From: a virus
Direction: 5' to 3' (one strand)
DNA: 64,000 nucleotides
IMG/VR virus record: IMGVR_UViG_3300008116_000054
Coordinates: 1-64,000 of that record
Of this stretch, positions 47,750 to 56,054 are shown piece after piece (the first letter of the stretch is position 1; every line of letters starts with the position of its first letter). Below the pieces are notes generated by a model that saw only the letters and a program-made list of their open reading frames with translations, was not told the origin of the DNA and searched no databases. The position numbers and the translations under genes were made by a program.

Positions 47750-48568
47750 TCAAGCTCGCTTCTCGCGGACTCGGTCTGCTAGTGCCTTAAGTATGGCGAT
47801 GTCTTCTGTAGACAGCTGAGGAACGGATCTGCCGGTACCCAGCAGCTGGGCCAGCTCTACGTTCAAGAACTCTCTGATCTTGTTCTCGATGATCTCGTAC
47901 TCGTTGCCCTTGCGCTTGATGATCCTTGACGACAGGATATCGTTGATCGCGTTGGCTTGCTGCAGCTTGAGCTGCTCTGGCGTTAGCTTGGATGTAGTGT
48001 CTATCTTCACGACGTTTGACTCTGGAAGTTTTTCCTGTGCCTGTGCCATATCTTCTACCTTCTCGGGTGTTGACGTCTTGGCTTCATTGAGTATCGGGGC
48101 GATGTCTTGCTTAGTCAGTTTTACGAAACCGTACTTATAGGCAAGCGCATCGTAGAGCTGAATGGCAGAATCAAAGTCTGTTCGCGTCAGGGGCTCGTTG
48201 TTGTCGACGCACCTTTTCCAGTGCGCCTCGATGTTGTCATCGTACATCAGGATGCGGGTGACGTCGTTCTGCTGCTCGATCTCGCGAAGGATCTCTAGAT
48301 CGTCGTCTGAGAGTAGCGGATTTCGCCGGTATACGTAAGGCCACACGCACTCACCGTAGTGCGATCTGTCTAGTACGACATCTTGCCCAGACAATGACAC
48401 TAGGGTATCGATCATATCGTCAAGATATGATGGCCCAGTGTAGCCTGGCTGGTAGTATTTTTTATCAGGAGCGGAGAAATGAATGTAGCGGTAGCCTTGG
48501 GCCTCATATGCTTTCGCAAGCGTACTCTTGCCCGAACGATCGATGCCTTCGATTATGATCAGAGCCAT
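47750..48568 (-). CDS. Deoxynucleoside/nucleotide monophosphate kinase-like protein
   Basis: 272 residues from ATG 48568 (GGAGG five bases upstream; ATG 48580 is an alternative). Walker A GIDRSGKST at 8-16, then a DVVLDRSHYGECVW substrate/Asp-Arg region near 63-76, as in thymidylate-kinase-fold enzymes. The first 160 residues are the kinase; the rest is a helical extension with no recognised domain. Likely supplies dNDPs or dTDP during replication. Confidence 0.75.
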   Translation of the reverse strand: MALIIIEGIDRSGKSTLAKAYEAQGYRYIHFSAPDKKYYQPGYTGPSYLDDMIDTLVSLSGQDVVLDRSHYGECVWPYVYRRNPLLSDDDLEILREIEQQNDVTRILMYDDNIEAHWKRCVDNNEPLTRTDFDSAIQLYDALAYKYGFVKLTKQDIAPILNEAKTSTPEKVEDMAQAQEKLPESNVVKIDTTSKLTPEQLKLQQANAINDILSSRIIKRKGNEYEIIENKIREFLNVELAQLLGTGRSVPQLSTEDIAILKALADRVREKRA

Positions 48569-48585
48569 ATAGACCTCCATGCATC

Positions 48586-48593
48586 ATATTATA
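48586..48593 (-). promoter_or_regulatory. Late-type promoter box TATAATAT
   Basis: GTATAATATGATGC on the minus strand, about 18 bases before ATG 48568; the leader keeps GGAGG. Confidence 0.5.
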
Positions 48594-48619
48594 CACATGG
48601 GATCTATATGTTTGAGATG

Positions 48620-50539
48620 TCACTCTTTTTCGGCTTCTGCGGCGGCGTTTATCGGGTTGCGCATGACCTGGCCTTCTACGCTTCCAGCTCGAGTTGCGCC
48701 GTACTGCTTAGCGGATTCCTGAAGCTGCTGTACAGGAGACTCTTGCTTGCTGTGCCGAACCGCTGCCTGAGCATCTGCTTGTTTTTGTTTTTCCGCTTGG
48801 CCGTCAGCTGCCTGTTGTTGGGATTCTAACTGTTGCTGCTGCATTTCCATCTGTTGCTGCTGTTGATCTTTTGCTTCTTTATGGGCCTGCTTTGTCATAA
48901 GCAGATTTTGAAATTGAAGGAACATAGGATCGCCTGGTAGATATTTTAATTCATTTCTATTTGTTGCTCCAGTATCACCCAGAAAGAACTCACGTTGCTC
49001 TCCCTTGGTCATCATCTTGTCTACAAGAGTCCAGAACGACTGATTAAGAGGAAGATCTGCAATTGGATGACTAAGGGGTTTTTTGTCTTCATTTTTCAGA
49101 AGATCGTTCATAGAAGCAAAAACTGTCTGCTGCGCTTGTCTGAGCGATATATCTGTCTGAGGTGTATCGTCCGTGTAGCCTACGAACTTGAACTTATAGC
49201 GCTCTGCCAGCGTTTTGTCCAGCGCAGGAACGACATCTTGGTTTATCAGGTCCTCGATGAAGAACAGTATCGGCAGCAGACCACGCTCGCGAGAGTACGT
49301 GATCTTGAACTGGCCTGACTCTTTGGCCTGAGAGGCCGCGCGACCGTTCGCCGTGGTAAGGTAGTCGAGGCCGACCTCGATGGGGTCGATCTGGAACTGC
49401 GCGCATATGCTTCGCATGATGTGGGAGTTGAAGTTGATGTACTCCATCTCCTTGGCCGAACCAGACATCGGTATCCACTGCACGTCGTCTAGGCCGGCGA
49501 CTATAGGCGTCCGCCAAGCATTGTTGGATCCTGATATAGTGTTGTAGAACTGACGACGGAAAGATGCAAGAGTGTTCTGAGTAACCGTGCCCTTAAGGTG
49601 TAGTATTCCTCGTGCAGCGTAGCCATGGGTGAAGTAGTTCGCATTGTATGATTCCACGTTAAGGTGGTTCGTGATCATTATCACCGACTGCTCGACCATG
49701 GATATGGCGTAACCGTTCGAGTCTGCAAAGTTCTTGGGATTGAACAGCTTGAAGATCATGTCCTCGTCGCCGAAGACGTTGAGGACTCGGTTGTCGACCG
49801 ACTGCTGGACGTACTTGAAGTACTCGATCTCGGGCGTGTTTACGTGGCCGCGGTTAGACGAGTCGTTGTCGGATCTTTTCTTGTGATACAGGTCTACGGC
49901 GACCTTGGCCTGGCCCTCTACCGTGGCTCGGTTGATGTTGGGGTTTACCTTGTAGACCGTCTCCGCGGGCAGGGGACGGAACCTGTGAAGGCCGCCTTTC
50001 CTGGTCAGGACCTTCTCGCACGCGATGTGGCCGAAGCAGAGCGCGTCCCACACGATGAGCTTGACGAACTCGCCGAAGAGCATCTCCTCGCCGCGAGGCG
50101 TTCCGTCTATGCGACCGCAGTGGTAGACGAAGTCTTCCAGCATGCGGATGTTGTCGATGTCTTCCTGAGACATGGCCGAGTGGTCTGTCTTGACGAACTT
50201 GTATCCCATGTCGAAGCGCTTGTGCTGGGGGCGAGAGAACCTCAGGACCGTATCGCAGCGGATCTGAAGGATCGTGTTCACGAGCCAGTCGCGCATCGAT
50301 ATCTCGCGCAGGGTTCTGTTAGATATGCGAGAGACCCTGCTCTTTGAGAGAAAGTAGTTGTGGACCGCGTGGTCGTAGAACGGGTCGGTCAGTATGGCCT
50401 TGGCGCCTACGAGCTCGCCGGTGCCCGGCTGACTTTGGGATTTGTCTGGCGCGTCGTCTGCGTCGACTTTTGTTAAGTCCTCTATGTCCTTGCGAATCGA
50501 GTCGGTAACCGCTTTCTTGATATCTTCAATCCAAGACAT
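48620..50539 (-). CDS. Portal protein
   Basis: 639 residues, phage portal family by size, context and content: LREISMRDWLVNTILQIRCD near the start, a central FADSNGYAISMVEQSV and FHSHIMRSICAQF-type helix, PIEVGLDY, and SQAKESGQFKITYSRERGLLP. A Gln-rich coiled C-terminus (about 545-600, QQQQQMEMQQQQLESQQQ) probably forms the portal crown. The dodecameric portal is the DNA entry vertex and docking site of the terminase. Own late-type promoter just upstream. Confidence 0.9.
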   Translation of the reverse strand: MSWIEDIKKAVTDSIRKDIEDLTKVDADDAPDKSQSQPGTGELVGAKAILTDPFYDHAVHNYFLSKSRVSRISNRTLREISMRDWLVNTILQIRCDTVLRFSRPQHKRFDMGYKFVKTDHSAMSQEDIDNIRMLEDFVYHCGRIDGTPRGEEMLFGEFVKLIVWDALCFGHIACEKVLTRKGGLHRFRPLPAETVYKVNPNINRATVEGQAKVAVDLYHKKRSDNDSSNRGHVNTPEIEYFKYVQQSVDNRVLNVFGDEDMIFKLFNPKNFADSNGYAISMVEQSVIMITNHLNVESYNANYFTHGYAARGILHLKGTVTQNTLASFRRQFYNTISGSNNAWRTPIVAGLDDVQWIPMSGSAKEMEYINFNSHIMRSICAQFQIDPIEVGLDYLTTANGRAASQAKESGQFKITYSRERGLLPILFFIEDLINQDVVPALDKTLAERYKFKFVGYTDDTPQTDISLRQAQQTVFASMNDLLKNEDKKPLSHPIADLPLNQSFWTLVDKMMTKGEQREFFLGDTGATNRNELKYLPGDPMFLQFQNLLMTKQAHKEAKDQQQQQMEMQQQQLESQQQAADGQAEKQKQADAQAAVRHSKQESPVQQLQESAKQYGATRAGSVEGQVMRNPINAAAEAEKE

Positions 50540-50566
50540 AAAGTCTCCAATAATATGCGCTTTTAT

Positions 50567-50574
50567 TTATTATA
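50567..50574 (-). promoter_or_regulatory. Late-type promoter box TATAATAA
   Basis: GTATAATAAATAAAAG on the minus strand in the 39-base gap between terminase and portal genes; leader of about 21 bases with GGAG. Confidence 0.55.
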
Positions 50575-50578
50575 CTTA

Positions 50579-53242
50579 TCAAAACGTCCAAAGAAATCCA
50601 CCGTCTACAGACTTATCGTCTTCCTCGTCATCGATCTCAGACAGCCTTCCTATTTTACCAAGCTTATCGGCATTAACCTCTGGATTAAACGGCAGGTTGT
50701 TGAGTTTCGCGTACTCTTCTGGAGTGGGCGCCTTGAAGAAATTTCCATTGTTATCAACCAGTTTTGCCATATCGACGTCCAAACCGGCAGATGAAAGCAC
50801 GATCTGGTTCTTGCCGAAAAGGTTCGTCAGCGGGTATCGTAAAGCATCCAGCCAGTGATCGTGCTCGCTGTCTGGAGTGTCTGATATCTGGCCAGCGGCA
50901 TCGGTTTTGTAGTGGTAGAGCTGGAACTCCCTTATCAGAGCCTGACATGTCTCCTGAGCAATGAAAAGCTTAGACTCGGCAGTGCCTGGAATCTTGAGCC
51001 ACTTCTTTATGATCTGTATGCCGGTGTTGATGTTTCCCTTGTCTGTGTTTGTCGAAGTCGGAAGGCCAAGCTTCCTCATCTCTACTGCGTCACCAGGATC
51101 CGCTTGGTCAGGAAAGTAGAGTTGGATACGGTATGGCTGATGCCACTTGTTCTTGATGTGGTGCATCCACGTGGGCCTTGATATATACGTCATGCCGTCG
51201 CATCTTACGACGTATATGTTCTCTTTTGCGTCCACGAAAAATACCACGAGCGTGTGCGGGTTTGACCATCCCCAGTCGATGCCGGCGTACGCTGGAAGAC
51301 CCATGTTGTGACAGTTGCCGCTCAGCGATATTACTCCGTTGCGGCGAACAAATAACCTAGACGAGGGCATCGTTACACAATAGACCATTCCATCGTAGTC
51401 TACTTCACCTATGTTTCCTTGTGTTTTATTAGAATATTCGCTCTTGTTGGTTCCGTTGTTGATGTAGTACGAACGATCTGCTGGCTTGTTGTTTGTCTTA
51501 AAGTGAAAATTAACTCTAAAACGTCTTAGGTACTCAGTCCCTGTGTTCTTGTGCGTTTTGCCTTGATTACCCTGCATTGAAAGAGAACTCTTATATCCCA
51601 ATCTAAAGCATAGCTCTTGAACATCGTTGGCAAGCTGCTCAGAGCCTGTTGAATAATAAGGCTGTTGCCTTGATCCGTCGAACATGTACGAGCCGTCCCC
51701 GAAGCATAGCCACTCCAAAAGGATCGATAGCTGCCTGCGGGAAGCTTGTTCAAGTATGTTCCTAGATATCAACTTGTTGACGGCAAACTTTAAAGGCTTT
51801 AAGTAATTATATAGTTCTTTGTTGTATACGGACCAGTTTGTCGTATAGTCAACCTGATCCCGAGCATCAGACTCTCTGTGAAGCTTGTTGGGCCAAGCTA
51901 TCGATGCCATAAGCCGCTCAACCTTGTCAGAGGCGTCTCTGCTCTTAGACTGAGAAACCTCTACCTTGTTGTGCCCCCACTCGTCGTTTGCTCTTGTCGA
52001 ACTCATAGAGCCTTCGCTCAGCCAAAGCCCCATGAAGGCCATAAACTGATCGCCGGTCATGAAGCTTATAGGAGATTTTATGTCCATGTTGTTTGCTGTA
52101 GAGCCGGAAAGCCAGGTAGCCGGTATGTAAAAATCGTTCAGCTCGTCAAGAGAGTCTGCTCGCTGCTTCAAAAGCTTTATCTCTTGCTTCTTTCTGAAGT
52201 TTCTACCGTGAAGGTACTCGACATCGTGGTTGGGAGTAACCAGAAGGTCGAGATGGTGCTTGCCTCCGCCTATCTCATTGTAAAGGTTTACCATCTTTCC
52301 CTTATAGTGATACGAGATGTGCTCTATCGGTTTCTGGTAGTTTAACACACCACCGTTGTCTAGGGTGGCTAGAGTGTCATACTCAGTAAGATCTTTAAAA
52401 AGCTTAAAGCCGTTGTTCGTCAAAACCTCAGTGTCGTCACTGAAGCATTTCTTGACGAATATATCGTGGTTGCACTCGCCAGGAAACTCTTTTCCGGTCA
52501 GCGACAACCACATCTGGTTCCAGGTCTTGACGTGCATGCGCTCGTCGAACTCTTTGTAGATGATCCCCTCGACCGACGGCTTTAGATTCATCAGCTGGGA
52601 CATCGCCCAGTCAGGACCCTCTGACAAGACCTTCTGCGCGAGCTCGTCTATAGACTTGAGCATCGGCGATTCTGAGACTTGATTCTTGGCGTCGCCGAGG
52701 CATATAGGAGCGAGTGGGCATTTCCCGCAGCCTATGTACATCTCGTATCTCTCGTACTCTTTCTTCCTCTGCTCGCCGAGCTTCTCGAACTCTGACGGAG
52801 ATCTCACGTCGAACGACTGCTGATCGATGTAGTATTCTTGGCGCTGCGTTCCAGATCGTGAGTCTGGGCATCGCTCGGTGAACTCAAATGCGGTCCAGCG
52901 ACGAACATGTCTGCCCTGCTTCTCGGCGTTCTCGATGGCTTGGTTCATGAGACCGTATCGCGACTTTCTGGTCGATATGCCCACGCGCAGCGGCTTACGG
53001 CCGCGCTTGGAGTCGAGCATACCGGAGATTTCTTTGTAGGCGCGTAGGCCCTCACCGGAGACTGTATCAATCTCGTCCACCACGACCAGCGGCACGTGTG
53101 GTCCATTGCAGTTGTGGTTGATGGTGCCGTCAGCTGTAACAAACGAATTTGACATCGGATTGGTCGGATCGTCGCTTGAACGAACCTCCAATTTCGCTAT
53201 TTGCTTTATGCCCGTGCGCTCGATTTTCGTTACCTTAGCCAT
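50579..53242 (-). CDS. Terminase large subunit, C-terminal gene, with split-intein C-half and a full intein
   Basis: 887 residues from ATG 53242 (AGAGG upstream; a TTG at 53257 is less likely). Order: residues 1-44 IntC of a split intein ending NHN; C45 begins the extein with LVVVDEID (Walker B, 52-59) and the ATPase end; C266-N643 a LAGLIDADG-type intein; C644 onward the RNase H-fold nuclease (YAGIDWGWSN, PDSEHDHWLDALRYPL). Without splicing neither ATPase nor nuclease is intact, so production of working terminase depends on trans-splicing with the 55755-58010 product. The terminase packages DNA through the portal. Extein length from this gene: about 465 residues. Confidence 0.93.
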   Translation of the reverse strand: MAKVTKIERTGIKQIAKLEVRSSDDPTNPMSNSFVTADGTINHNCNGPHVPLVVVDEIDTVSGEGLRAYKEISGMLDSKRGRKPLRVGISTRKSRYGLMNQAIENAEKQGRHVRRWTAFEFTERCPDSRSGTQRQEYYIDQQSFDVRSPSEFEKLGEQRKKEYERYEMYIGCGKCPLAPICLGDAKNQVSESPMLKSIDELAQKVLSEGPDWAMSQLMNLKPSVEGIIYKEFDERMHVKTWNQMWLSLTGKEFPGECNHDIFVKKCFSDDTEVLTNNGFKLFKDLTEYDTLATLDNGGVLNYQKPIEHISYHYKGKMVNLYNEIGGGKHHLDLLVTPNHDVEYLHGRNFRKKQEIKLLKQRADSLDELNDFYIPATWLSGSTANNMDIKSPISFMTGDQFMAFMGLWLSEGSMSSTRANDEWGHNKVEVSQSKSRDASDKVERLMASIAWPNKLHRESDARDQVDYTTNWSVYNKELYNYLKPLKFAVNKLISRNILEQASRRQLSILLEWLCFGDGSYMFDGSRQQPYYSTGSEQLANDVQELCFRLGYKSSLSMQGNQGKTHKNTGTEYLRRFRVNFHFKTNNKPADRSYYINNGTNKSEYSNKTQGNIGEVDYDGMVYCVTMPSSRLFVRRNGVISLSGNCHNMGLPAYAGIDWGWSNPHTLVVFFVDAKENIYVVRCDGMTYISRPTWMHHIKNKWHQPYRIQLYFPDQADPGDAVEMRKLGLPTSTNTDKGNINTGIQIIKKWLKIPGTAESKLFIAQETCQALIREFQLYHYKTDAAGQISDTPDSEHDHWLDALRYPLTNLFGKNQIVLSSAGLDVDMAKLVDNNGNFFKAPTPEEYAKLNNLPFNPEVNADKLGKIGRLSEIDDEEDDKSVDGGFLWTF
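51314..52447 (-). mobile_element. Intein 3 (LAGLIDADG-type) in the terminase, before the nuclease domain
   Basis: 378 residues, C266 to N643 of the C-terminal terminase protein. Block A CFSDDTEVLT, block B VTPNHDVEY (T-x-N-H), endonuclease motifs FMGLWLSEGS and LEWLCFGDGS, block F MVYCVTMPSSRLFVRRNG, and the end ISLSGN followed by C. The penultimate residue is Gly rather than the usual His. The extein junctions are KK/C and C at the +1 position. Confidence 0.9.
53111..53242 (-). mobile_element. Split intein 2, C-terminal half (IntC)
   Basis: 44 residues starting at its own ATG: MAKVTKIERTGIKQIAKLEV, then SNSFVTADGTINHN followed by C45. This is the block F and G region of an intein (..D.EV...F...G.I.HN/C). 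Length is close to known natural split-intein C-halves. Partner is 55755-56054. Confidence 0.93.
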
Positions 53243-54893
53243 CTGAACCTCTGTCAACGCTTAAGACCATCTTCGCCTGACCCGCGTCGTAGATCTTGAC
53301 CAAGCCAAGCTCTTTGGCGTACTCTTTCTGTGTCAATTTTCTCTCGTCCATGTTAGCCTTGCAGAACAGACGATTGTAGGTCTTGTCGTAGTCGGTCCAC
53401 TTCCATCCCAGCGTGGTGCCGACGTGCACGAAGCCCATGTCCTTGAGCGAGGCGACGTCGCCGTACCGCAGGTCGACGAACGTGTAGATCTTATCTATAT
53501 CGAACGTCTTTATAGCATACTTGAGCAGCTTGGAGTAACCGCCAACGACCACGGTGCTCAGCGCAGAAGCGAACCTTACTATTTTTACTTGACTGCCCTC
53601 GAACCTTAAGGAGAGCAGGACTTTTATCTGATCTACGTCCTTGAGGGCCAGATACACGGAAGCGGACGCGAACCCCATGAGATGGTTGGCCTTGAGGAAG
53701 GTCTTCGCCTCCGGTGCGGTCACTTGTCTTATATCAAGCTTCCTGGCATGGAGTTTATCTTTCACCGCGCCAGCCTTTACCGCTATCATAGAGTCGACGA
53801 TCGACCGCTTGTAGATCACCTCGTCTGCCCTGAACTGCAGGAGCCTTAAGTTAAACTCTTCTGCTTTTAGCCTTGCCTTCAGGTGGTATTTCTTGTGTAA
53901 TGTTTTGTCCGAGTGCCAGTATAGACCGTCGACGTTGACGTAGACGCGATCGGAGACCTTGAAGTCAGGTCTTATGTTGCATCCTTTTGCCGGGAACTTA
54001 TCGAACCTTGATAACATAGGATTTGAGCTCATTAGCGTTTCTATGTCGCTCATGGTAAAGTGCTCTTCGACTAGGCTGATAAAATCGCTCTCCGTAGCTG
54101 GTAGGTGCTTGGCATAGATCTTGCACACGAACGAGTAGCTTATCTTGTCTGCGAAGTTGAGCTTCCATATATCTTTGATGGATCTTCCGTCTAAGCTCTT
54201 AGCTACGCCGATCTCTTGAAGTTTTCGTAGCCTATCCGCTGGATCCGCCTTTGTCCTTTTAGATCTCTTTCTCTCGTTTAGTCTTAATCTTCTTTCGGCT
54301 CTGGTCTCTTCTTTCTTCTTCAAGGCCTCAGGGCTAAGGAAGCGGGACCTGTTCTTGTCTATCGTCTCTGGCAGGAGCAGCGGAGTGGACACGCCGTACC
54401 GCTGGAGGTTCGTGCTCGCTATGTCGTGGTATTTTTCCTTTATCCTCTGACTCATCTTTGCCCTGAAGTCGTCTGTGGTGTGGGTCGACGCACGGCTGTC
54501 CGACAGCTTCTTAGACTTTCTTCCAGGATGAGACTGACCGTAGAAAGCAACCTTGTACACCGGAGCCCACCACTCTCCGTGGTCTACGTCGATGAACTTG
54601 GCTTTCTTGTTGGAGGAAGAGTACGAGCTTGGGTCTATAAAAACTAGACCTTGATGGTTTGTATCGAGTGCGGCGATTATGTCCGCAAGCGATATCTTTC
54701 TTCTATTGGGGTGCTTTTGGCCGCATGTGACCACCTTCGTAGGCGTCGCCCACCACTCTCCGTGGTCTACGTCGATGAACTTGGCTTTCTTGTTCATGCC
54801 GCAGAAGGTTGAGACGTCTATAGACACTAGGCCGCCGTGCTTCTCCAGCAGAAGCTGCCGTATCTTGTCTGGTGATGTCCTGACGTTAGACAA
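53235..54893 (-). CDS. Vsr-like homing endonuclease in the fractured terminase gene
   Basis: About 552 residues from TTG 54893, chosen because AAGGGG is six bases upstream and a TATAATCC box lies at 54923-54916; an in-frame TTG at 54938 would lie upstream of that box. Two copies of a KKAKFIDVDHGEWWA module near the N-terminus, then a basic linker and the Vsr-like nuclease (IRPDFKVSD, VNVDGLYWHS, LLQFRADEV) and the same C-terminal domain as the 38849 gene (HARKLDI, F...NHLMGFA, VDLRYGDVASLKDMGF). Its stop lies 8 bases inside the IntC gene. The natural target is probably the uninterrupted terminase gene. Confidence 0.88.
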   Translation of the reverse strand: MSNVRTSPDKIRQLLLEKHGGLVSIDVSTFCGMNKKAKFIDVDHGEWWATPTKVVTCGQKHPNRRKISLADIIAALDTNHQGLVFIDPSSYSSSNKKAKFIDVDHGEWWAPVYKVAFYGQSHPGRKSKKLSDSRASTHTTDDFRAKMSQRIKEKYHDIASTNLQRYGVSTPLLLPETIDKNRSRFLSPEALKKKEETRAERRLRLNERKRSKRTKADPADRLRKLQEIGVAKSLDGRSIKDIWKLNFADKISYSFVCKIYAKHLPATESDFISLVEEHFTMSDIETLMSSNPMLSRFDKFPAKGCNIRPDFKVSDRVYVNVDGLYWHSDKTLHKKYHLKARLKAEEFNLRLLQFRADEVIYKRSIVDSMIAVKAGAVKDKLHARKLDIRQVTAPEAKTFLKANHLMGFASASVYLALKDVDQIKVLLSLRFEGSQVKIVRFASALSTVVVGGYSKLLKYAIKTFDIDKIYTFVDLRYGDVASLKDMGFVHVGTTLGWKWTDYDKTYNRLFCKANMDERKLTQKEYAKELGLVKIYDAGQAKMVLSVDRGSDG

Positions 54894-54915
54894 TATAATC
54901 CCCTTAGTGCCATAG

Positions 54916-54923
54916 GGATTATA
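54916..54923 (-). promoter_or_regulatory. Late-type promoter box TATAATCC
   Basis: GTATAATCCC on the minus strand; a start about 6 bases on gives a short leader with AAGGGG before TTG 54893. Would transcribe the endonuclease and the downstream IntC-terminase gene. Confidence 0.5.
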
Positions 54924-54976
54924 CCCGATATTTATCAATTAGCCTTGATTACGGTGCATTTTTTTTACAAAGCAGC

Positions 54977-55774
54977 TCATGGACCAATCCACCCCCTTCC
55001 CAGAAGCCTACTGCACGATGCTATTGCTTGCTCCGTAGCAGTGTCACGCTTTGCGAAGTTCTCGTCTTTCCACATCGGGCTAAGGTTGGTGTAGTGCTGC
55101 AGCTTTATGAGCTCTTCTTCGTTCTGAGCCTGAGAACAAGGACATATGTGGTCGATGTGCCAGCTACCAAAGTTGTCCCACGACATCCCCGGCTGGAACA
55201 AGGACTCCAGGTGTCTTCTAACTCCCTCTATGTTGAGCCCCAACAGCTTCTCGGCCTTGTCGTTCTTCTTGTAGCGCCTGTTGATCGAGTTGGTTATCCT
55301 CACCCTTATGCCGCGCACGAAAGCCGTTTCTGGATCGAATATCTTCCAGTGTGAAAAACAAAGTTTATGCTTGAAGGCATTGTTGTCGCATGAAGCATGG
55401 GAGCATTTCTTTTTAGGTTGCCTAATTCGCCACGCTTGATAATGCGTGCCACATAAGCCTTTTTTCTCAACCTTCTTTGTGCACCCAGAAATTGAGCACT
55501 CTGGGGCCTGTTTTAGTTTGTTGGCGTTGTAGTGCACAGAACAAAGCCCGTTGTGCTTTGCATTTTCTTTGCAGTCATATTCGGAGCATCTAGGTCGAGT
55601 TGCAAATCTATCTTTATCGTAATGGGACCTACACATGCCCCTGCGAAAGATAGAGGAACCACACTTGGTGCAGCCTTTATCTAGGCGGCATTCCTTGCAC
55701 GTCGTGTAGACATTCTTGTAGAGAGGCTTCTGGCAGGATTCACAGTAGTCGGCTTTACGCTTTAACTTCTGCAT
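54977..55774 (-). CDS. HNH homing endonuclease with four GxCxxHY zinc modules, in the fractured terminase gene
   Basis: 265 residues from ATG 55774, overlapping the IntN stop by 20 bases; a longer frame from 55897 lies over the IntN sequence. N-terminal CESCQK...CKECR, then four modules of the form C....C....(9-10)GxCxxHY/W (CTKCGSSIFRRGMCRSHY and so on). The HNH block is PGMSWDNFG, WHIDHICPCSQAQNEEEL and HYTNLSPMW, and the end is nearly that of the 44801 gene. Composition is less AT-rich than some other HNH genes here. Confidence 0.88.
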   Translation of the reverse strand: MQKLKRKADYCESCQKPLYKNVYTTCKECRLDKGCTKCGSSIFRRGMCRSHYDKDRFATRPRCSEYDCKENAKHNGLCSVHYNANKLKQAPECSISGCTKKVEKKGLCGTHYQAWRIRQPKKKCSHASCDNNAFKHKLCFSHWKIFDPETAFVRGIRVRITNSINRRYKKNDKAEKLLGLNIEGVRRHLESLFQPGMSWDNFGSWHIDHICPCSQAQNEEELIKLQHYTNLSPMWKDENFAKRDTATEQAIASCSRLLGRGWIGP

Positions 55775-56054
55775 GCGCTCGCGTTGAGGTGCTTTCCAAG
55801 GATGAGATCTCGTCGGCGTCGGTGAGGTGCTGAAGCTCGATCCATCCGCGCTGGGTCCAGACTTTGTGGTCGAGGGTTCCTTCGATGACTCTTCCATCTT
55901 CTAGCTCTATCCTTATGCACTCGGCGTCTTCTAGCTCGTTGCCGAGGACCTCGACGAAGCCGGTGGTGTCTTTGATAAAATCGCCTGGCTTGAAATCTGC
56001 CAATGATCTTATTGTACCATGCACATCGGTTGACGTAGCGGAGGAAACCAGGCA
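55755..56054 (-). mobile_element. Split intein 2, N-terminal half (IntN)
   Basis: 99 residues, C653 to the stop. Block A CLVSSATSTDVHGTIRSLAD, FKPGDFI, and block B EGTLDHKVWTQRGWIEL (T-x-x-H). The last dozen residues (SSLESTSTRAHAEVKA) are likely a disordered end. The preceding extein residue is A652. Fits the length of natural IntN parts. Confidence 0.93.

Larger units (their letters stand above)
53111..56054 (-). mobile_element. Fractured-gene unit: split intein with two endonuclease genes inside
   Basis: From IntN (ending 55755) through the HNH gene and the Vsr-like gene to IntC (53242). Coding regions overlap at both ends (20 bases and 8 bases). The arrangement, free-standing endonuclease genes between the halves of a split intein in a broken host gene, is the one described by Dassa and co-workers (2009) from environmental sequences, with a Vsr-like endonuclease family. 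Here an HNH gene has been added. Confidence 0.9.
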
